Below, piece after piece: positions 17,670-21,565 of a stretch of DNA of 21,565 nt. Under the pieces are notes generated by a model that saw nothing but the letters and a program-made list of their open reading frames with translations, ran no database searches and was not told the DNA's origin. Origin of the DNA: Rachicladosporium sp. CCFEE 5018 (Eukaryota > Ascomycota > Dothideomycetes > Cladosporiales > Cladosporiaceae); NCBI GenBank assembly GCA_002077045.2, contig KZ111199.1, positions 65,914-87,478 of the forward strand, read 5' to 3'. The position numbers and the translations under genes are program-made. The first letter of the stretch is position 1; the number at the start of each line of letters is the position of its first letter.

Positions 17670-19002
17670 GCCATGTCTTCGATTGTGAGTTTAGAGTCGC
17701 GGGCCTGTTGTCACGGGTGTTAGTATGTCTGCGCTGGGCCTAGTAGCTTACGGGCATGAGAGAAAGCGGGGGCGCCTTACCTTCTTGCCCAGATTCGCGA
17801 TCTCCCTCTCAATGCCAACCATATCCAGTTGCTCCGCGTTCCGGACGATAGGAGTAACAAGCCCTTTCTCCGTCGCCACCGCAATACTTATATCCACATA
17901 ATCCCTATACACAATCGTATCCCCACTGCCCTCTCCCTCAATACTAGCATTCACAGCTGGAATCTCCTTCATGGCCAGTATCGCAGCTTTGCTAAACGCG
18001 CTCATGAAACCGAGCTTCACGCCAGTCTTCTTGAGGATCTCATCCTTGTACAACGAGCGCATGTTCATCAGTGCGCTCATGTCGACTTCGTTGAACGTTG
18101 TGAGGGATGCGGCGGTGTTCTGAGATTGCTTTAGGCGTTCGGCGATGCGGAGGCGCATGCGGTTCATCTTTACACGCCGTTCTTCGCGGGCTCCGGGGGC
18201 GGCGGGTTTGGGAGATTCGGAGGTGGAGGGTTTTGGCGACGGTGCTGGTTTGGGGGCGGGTTTCGAGACTTCTTGGGCAGGTTTGGGCGCGGGTTTCGAG
18301 GGCTCGGGGGTGGACTCCTGCTTTGGGGGTGGGCTGGACTTTGCCTGCTCTGTCTGGCCTTGCGGTTGGGATGACGTTTCTTGCGCGCTCGAGGCTGGGG
18401 AGTCGGGCTCGCTCTTTGCTTTCTGGGCGCCGCCTTCGGGTGCTGGGCCGCCTGTCTCGAGCTTGACGAGGTCTTGACCGACTGTTACCGTGTCCTCCTC
18501 GTTCGCGAGGAACTCCTTGATCGTGCCTGCCGCTGGGGCGTTGACGGCGACATCGATCTTGTCCGTCTCGATCGTGGCGATCTCCTCGTCCAGCTCTACG
18601 TAGTCGCCAACTTGCTTCGAGAATTGCTTGAGGGTACCTTCCGAGATGGACTCTGCCATTTCTGGCACTTTGACGATCTGCTCATCTGTGCTCTACGTTA
18701 GCTTCAAACTTGGCAATTGTGGCTTCACAATCAGCTCTACCATTGAAGCGGCGTGTCAGGCTGAATGGCCTTGTTTGATATGCTGGCGAGCTTTGTCTGT
18801 CCAAGGTTTAGTCCACGAGCTCAGATCTGCCTCATCTCGCGCACACTCACTGCGACTCTAGGGCGGTGTATGAGGTCCTCCATGTTCTTGACGCGTAGGC
18901 GATCCCTCGGGTACTGCTGACAGGTATCGACGTCCTAGCTAGCGGTAATGAGCGGAGGAGAGGTTGCTGGGTAGCCAACCGGCGGAGGCATTGCGTGCGC
19001 AT
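17405..19002 (-). CDS. KGD2: Dihydrolipoyllysine-residue succinyltransferase, E2 of 2-oxoglutarate dehydrogenase (470 aa, four exons)
   Basis: Exons are 19002-18851, 18796-18741 (56 nt), 18685-17781 and 17704-17405. Introns of 54, 55 and 76 nt start GTGAGT, GTAGAG and GTAAGG and end ACAG, CACAG and ACAG, with branch sites ACTAAAC, GCTAAC and ACTAAC. The enzyme is the mitochondrial-matrix core of the 2-oxoglutarate dehydrogenase complex, moving the succinyl group from its lipoyl arm to CoA. Residues 1-69 are an Arg/Ser-rich presequence ending near LTRRFN. The lipoyl domain (about 73-148) has ETDKIDV with lipoyl Lys112. A long Pro/Ala/Lys linker (about 149-235) follows with no clear E1/E3-binding domain, as in other eukaryotic E2o. 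The catalytic domain begins near KMNRMRLRIAERLK and carries the active-site motif HRLLDG with His442 and Asp446. MAESISEG and the sequence after it distinguish it from E2 of pyruvate dehydrogenase. It shares a short promoter with a complex I gene. Confidence 0.95.
18247..18300. repeat. 33-bp in-frame near-duplicate in the KGD2 linker
   Basis: Two 21-nt segments at 18247-18267 and 18280-18300 differ by one base and lie 33 bp (11 codons) apart. They encode SKPAPKPA twice (about residues 198-220) in the flexible linker. The spacing preserves the frame, so copy number could vary without breaking the enzyme. Confidence 0.7.
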
Positions 19003-19324
19003 GCTGGGATGGAAGGTGGCGCACAGCCGGACGTAGGACCTCTCAGCTCCCACTATGCTCTAGATATTGCCGCAAAGGCTTGAGAGAGAGCTGAAGCAGG
19101 AAGGTACCGTTCAAAAGCTGTGTTTGTACATCCATTGCACCTGCCCTGTTCCCAATAGCTGGCTGGAGCTCCTCCGAGTCGGCCCGAAGATCCCGAGTCA
19201 GGTCCGCGATGCTTGCAGTACACCACGACCTCACTTCATTAGACCACCACTGGGCTCTAATACCACCGCTGTAGGCTGTCTCGTCACCGCCTCCCTCTGG
19301 CCGCGTGCCCTCCCTTCTGTCACC
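19003..19324. promoter_or_regulatory. Shared bidirectional promoter of KGD2 and NDUFB9
   Basis: Only 322 bp separate the start codons of two divergent mitochondrial-energy genes. A CCAAT pentamer at 19152-19156 sits near the middle, about 150 bp from the KGD2 ATG and 169 bp from the NDUFB9 ATG. CCAAT is the site of the Hap2/3/5 (AnCF) complex, which activates respiratory genes in fungi. No clear TATA box is seen. Joint control is inferred from layout. Confidence 0.5.
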
Positions 19325-19859
19325 ATGTCCGCCAAAACTCAAGTCCTGTACATGCCCTCCCCTCCACCCCTCCTCTATCACTCCCCACTAACACCTCCCT
19401 CCCACGCAGCTCCCTCTACCGCCGCTCTCTCAAGCTCTCTCTCGATTGGGCCGTACACCGCTACATCTGGCGCGGCCAAGCCCTGTACATCCGCTCGCTC
19501 TTCGAAGCAAACCGCCATGTCAGCGAGCCGCGGCAGCAACGCGTGCGTAGCCCCACCCTAATCCCACGATCGCGATGCTGCGAGCGCGAGGACCTGCAAT
19601 ACGAGACGATGCGATAAGGGAGACACAGGGATAGCATTGCTGACAGGCAGGATGTGTAGGCGATCATGAACGAGGCGATGGATTTGCTAGAGAAGTGGAA
19701 ACACCCCGACCCCTACAGACCGCCTACCGCACCGGGTGGCAGCAAGTACGAGAGGAATCTGGTGGCGCCGATACTGGACCGTGAGTACAGTGCCAACATA
19801 CCAAGCAACATGGCAGCGTGCTGACAGGACATGCAGCGCCTCCACCAATGCATCTTTGA
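19325..19859 (+). CDS. NDUFB9: Complex I LYR-motif subunit NDUFB9/B22 (99 aa, four exons)
   Basis: Exons are 19325-19347 (23 nt), 19410-19542, 19660-19780 and 19837-19859 (23 nt). Introns of 62, 117 and 56 nt start GTACAT, GTGCGT and GTGAGT, end GCAG, GTAG and GCAG, and have CTAAC or CTGAC branch sites. Joined phases give one frame starting MSAKTQVLSLYRRSLKLSLD and ending LDPPPPMHL. The LYR motif is at residues 10-12. WAVHRYIWRGQALYIRSLFE and KWKHPDPYRPPTAPGGSKYE, the latter on exon 3, are strongly typical of the fungal B22 subunit of mitochondrial NADH:ubiquinone oxidoreductase. This LYR-family accessory subunit sits in the membrane arm on the matrix side. Its length suits the family. The proline run at the end supports the last 23-nt exon: exon 3 leaves a C that completes CCG. 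Exon 1 is too short to identify alone, but the only frame-compatible donor before the LYR exon is the one used. Confidence 0.9.
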
Positions 19860-20146
19860 GTGTCTGTGATGGGTTTACGGCGTTTTGAAGGGACTGTACA
19901 TACGAATCAAAACTACACAAACACTTCATGCGTAGGAGCAGCTTCCGCCGCATGCCCTCCTCCCAGAGTCACGGGCGACGCGGGCGACATCATCTACCCT
20001 GAGCTCGCGATTGCGCGGAGTGATAGACATGTCAAGATTGAAGCGCAGCACTTCTGCATTTGCTCTGATCTCCTGCTACAGAGTGTGCATACATCCTCTC
20101 GGCACTCGTACTATACAACATGGAGCTCTACTGTTACAAGCCACGC

Positions 20147-21565
20147 TCACTTCCCAGCCTTGATCGTCCTCCCACCCCTACCCTCGACTTTCTCCCTTAG
20201 TCCCTCCAGCACTCTCCTTCGCCTCGCATCCTTAGCCCTCCAAGCACCAATCTCAGCATCATTGACATCAGCCATCTTCTTCCTCGCACTGCCATTCACA
20301 CTACCTCGTCCATTGACACTACCTCTAAGACTATCTCTGAGGTATCTCGACCCGCCAAAAGCACCACTCATACCCAGCCTATCAGCCCCGGCAACCTGAC
20401 TCCTCCGGAGCGGCGGGGTAGAGTGAGTCGACGCGCCGAGCTTGGTGCCACCCAGCGCGGATGCGAGGTCGTCTTCATAGTTGTCCTCAAGCTTGAGAGC
20501 AGATACGCCTCCCGGCAGCCGGCGGATGCGCGACTCCAAGACGTCAATATCCCCGCTCCGCTGCTCAATCATGGCCGTCATCTTCAGCACCGTGCGCTCC
20601 ACAGCCTCGACTGTAGGCGTCTTGCTCGATGCGCCCTTGCCAGCCTGCGCCGGCACAGCAGCCAGATCAGCGCGGAGTAAGCTGAGCGCTTCTTCGGCTT
20701 CGGAAAGCAGAGTCTGGGCACGCTGCACCGAGGAGCGAAGCGCGGATTGCTGCGCCCGGAGCTCAGGAGGGAGCGGAGCGTTGTGCTGAGCTGCTTGCTG
20801 CGCGGGGGAGGAGAGGGAGGAGAGCTGCGTGCGGAAATGAGAAGTCTTACTTCTCAGACCGTGCAACTCAGAAACGGAGTCTTGTAATTCGGAGATCTTG
20901 CCCGACACGTCCTCGAGTCTGTTGATCTCTAGCTCGGCGTCGAGAGAGCCGATGAGGGAGTGTAGTTGCGTGGTTTCAGAGAAGAGCCAGCCATCTTCGT
21001 CGTCGAGATCTTCTCGCTCGCGGGAGCCGGGGCGAGCTTGGGAGTGTGCTGCTACGAACGATTGCAGAGATCGGGCGTTCAGGCCAAGGGTGTCGATCAT
21101 ACTATTCACGTCTCGATACACCTTCTCCATCTGTCCTGCTATGCCCGGCTTCTCATCGCCGGCCGTGGCGTACTCTCTATGAGCGACGAAATCGGGGATC
21201 TCGCTGCTGGGTTCTATGGGCGCGTTGAGGATGTCCTGGATCCTCGCATCGGCTTCGTCTTCAAGATCCACGGGTTCAGGAGCTGGTTGAGGCGTTGGTG
21301 CGTTTTGGCGGGAGGAAGGGCGCTCGACGGGTTTGGAATGCGGGACAGAGATGCGGCCAAACGAGGGGTTGTTGAGGGCTGGTGAGGGCCGGGGAGGTTG
21401 GGCCTGGGGTTGAGGCTTGCGAACTGGGCTCGGAGATTTGTGCGCGCGGTTGGGCGGAGGGAAGCTCAGGTTGGGTGGAAGGCCAGCAGGGGTATATGAG
21501 GGCTTCTTGGCGGTTTCGGGTGTGTAGGAGTCTTGCTGAGGTTGGCGTTTTGGACTGGCTGGAGC
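20147..21565 (-). CDS. NUP159: Probable nucleoporin NUP159, C-terminal part (partial, runs off right edge)
   Basis: The frame is open from the right edge to the stop at 20149-20147, giving the last 472 residues. The first 100 or so are Pro/Ser-rich and disordered. A mostly helical, coiled-coil-forming region follows: RIQDILNAPIEP, then VYRDVNSMIDTLGLNARSLQ, a stretch with WLFSETTQLHSLIGSLDAEL, and PTVEAVERTVLKMTAMIEQR with SGDIDVLESRIRRL. These match my memory of the C-terminal domain of filamentous-fungal Nup159, the cytoplasmic-face nucleoporin (relative of Nup214) that joins Nup82 through coiled coils and positions Dbp5 for mRNA export. The end is Gly/Ser/Arg-rich with a final basic helix (EIGAWRAKDARRRRVLEGLR). 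FG repeats and the beta-propeller, which would settle the call, should lie beyond the edge. Another coiled-coil protein is the alternative. Its stop is 287 bp from that of NDUFB9, in convergent orientation. Confidence 0.74.
   Translation of the reverse strand, partial: APASPKRQPQQDSYTPETAKKPSYTPAGLPPNLSFPPPNRAHKSPSPVRKPQPQAQPPRPSPALNNPSFGRISVPHSKPVERPSSRQNAPTPQPAPEPVDLEDEADARIQDILNAPIEPSSEIPDFVAHREYATAGDEKPGIAGQMEKVYRDVNSMIDTLGLNARSLQSFVAAHSQARPGSREREDLDDEDGWLFSETTQLHSLIGSLDAELEINRLEDVSGKISELQDSVSELHGLRSKTSHFRTQLSSLSSPAQQAAQHNAPLPPELRAQQSALRSSVQRAQTLLSEAEEALSLLRADLAAVPAQAGKGASSKTPTVEAVERTVLKMTAMIEQRSGDIDVLESRIRRLPGGVSALKLEDNYEDDLASALGGTKLGASTHSTPPLRRSQVAGADRLGMSGAFGGSRYLRDSLRGSVNGRGSVNGSARKKMADVNDAEIGAWRAKDARRRRVLEGLREKVEGRGGRTIKAGK

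Noticed and set aside
20423..21385. Plus-strand ORFs of up to 139 codons opposite NUP159
   Set aside because: Shadows of the minus-strand coiled-coil gene; Ser/Arg-rich and without motifs.
1..21565. tRNA, rRNA, CRISPR arrays, transposons and long terminal repeats
   Set aside because: By eye I found no T-arm motif in a cloverleaf context, no spaced direct repeats, no transposase or reverse-transcriptase motifs, and no long inverted or direct terminal repeats. A tRNAscan or repeat-masking run would settle small or degraded cases.

Overview
This window is an ordinary, gene-dense stretch of a filamentous ascomycete nuclear chromosome (Pezizomycotina; a Dothideomycete is my guess, not a demonstrated placement). 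The evidence is short 54-117 nt GT..AG introns with CTRAC-type branch sites, fungus-specific gene families (DASH complex, Ytp1, Bck1, Slm1, a Nup159-like nucleoporin) and closely spaced genes in divergent and convergent pairs. I found no mobile element, rRNA, tRNA or CRISPR array, and no sign of a secondary-metabolite or defence cluster.

Layout. 1-464 (-) is the N-terminal end of SMC6, cut by the window edge just after its Walker A motif. 702-998 (+) is a 78-aa two-exon zinc-finger protein, divergent from SMC6. 1539-3311 (-) is a Ytp1-like multi-pass membrane protein. 3312-6587 is a sparse 3.3 kb gap whose only strong coding signal is an unrecognised 306-codon ORF (4736-5656, +). 6588-9403 (+) is a three-exon SLM1-type BAR/PH protein. 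9623-10315 (-) is DAM1, rebuilt here from two exons. 10867-16758 (+) is the BCK1-type MAP kinase kinase kinase, divergent from DAM1. 17405-19002 (-) is KGD2, the succinyltransferase of 2-oxoglutarate dehydrogenase, in four exons. 19325-19859 (+) is the four-exon complex I LYR subunit NDUFB9/B22. 20147-21565 (-) is the C-terminal part of a probable NUP159 nucleoporin, cut by the right edge.

How the genes relate. The mix is housekeeping: chromosome maintenance (SMC6, DAM1), cell-wall and plasma-membrane signalling (BCK1, SLM1), mitochondrial respiration (KGD2, NDUFB9) and nuclear pore (NUP159). Two arrangements suggest shared control: KGD2 and NDUFB9 diverge from one 322 bp spacer holding a CCAAT box, and DAM1 and BCK1 diverge from a 551 bp spacer with an E-box palindrome overlapping a hairpin built of CGG-N3-CCG elements. 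BCK1 also has two tiny uORFs directly before its start.

Limits. Exon boundaries were placed by eye from splice signals, reading frame and remembered family features; no alignment or transcript data were available. I do not see a novel multi-gene system. The best leads are the unrecognised ORF, the DAM1 tandem acceptor, the BCK1 DLG motif, uORFs and frame-preserving intron, and the two bidirectional promoters.
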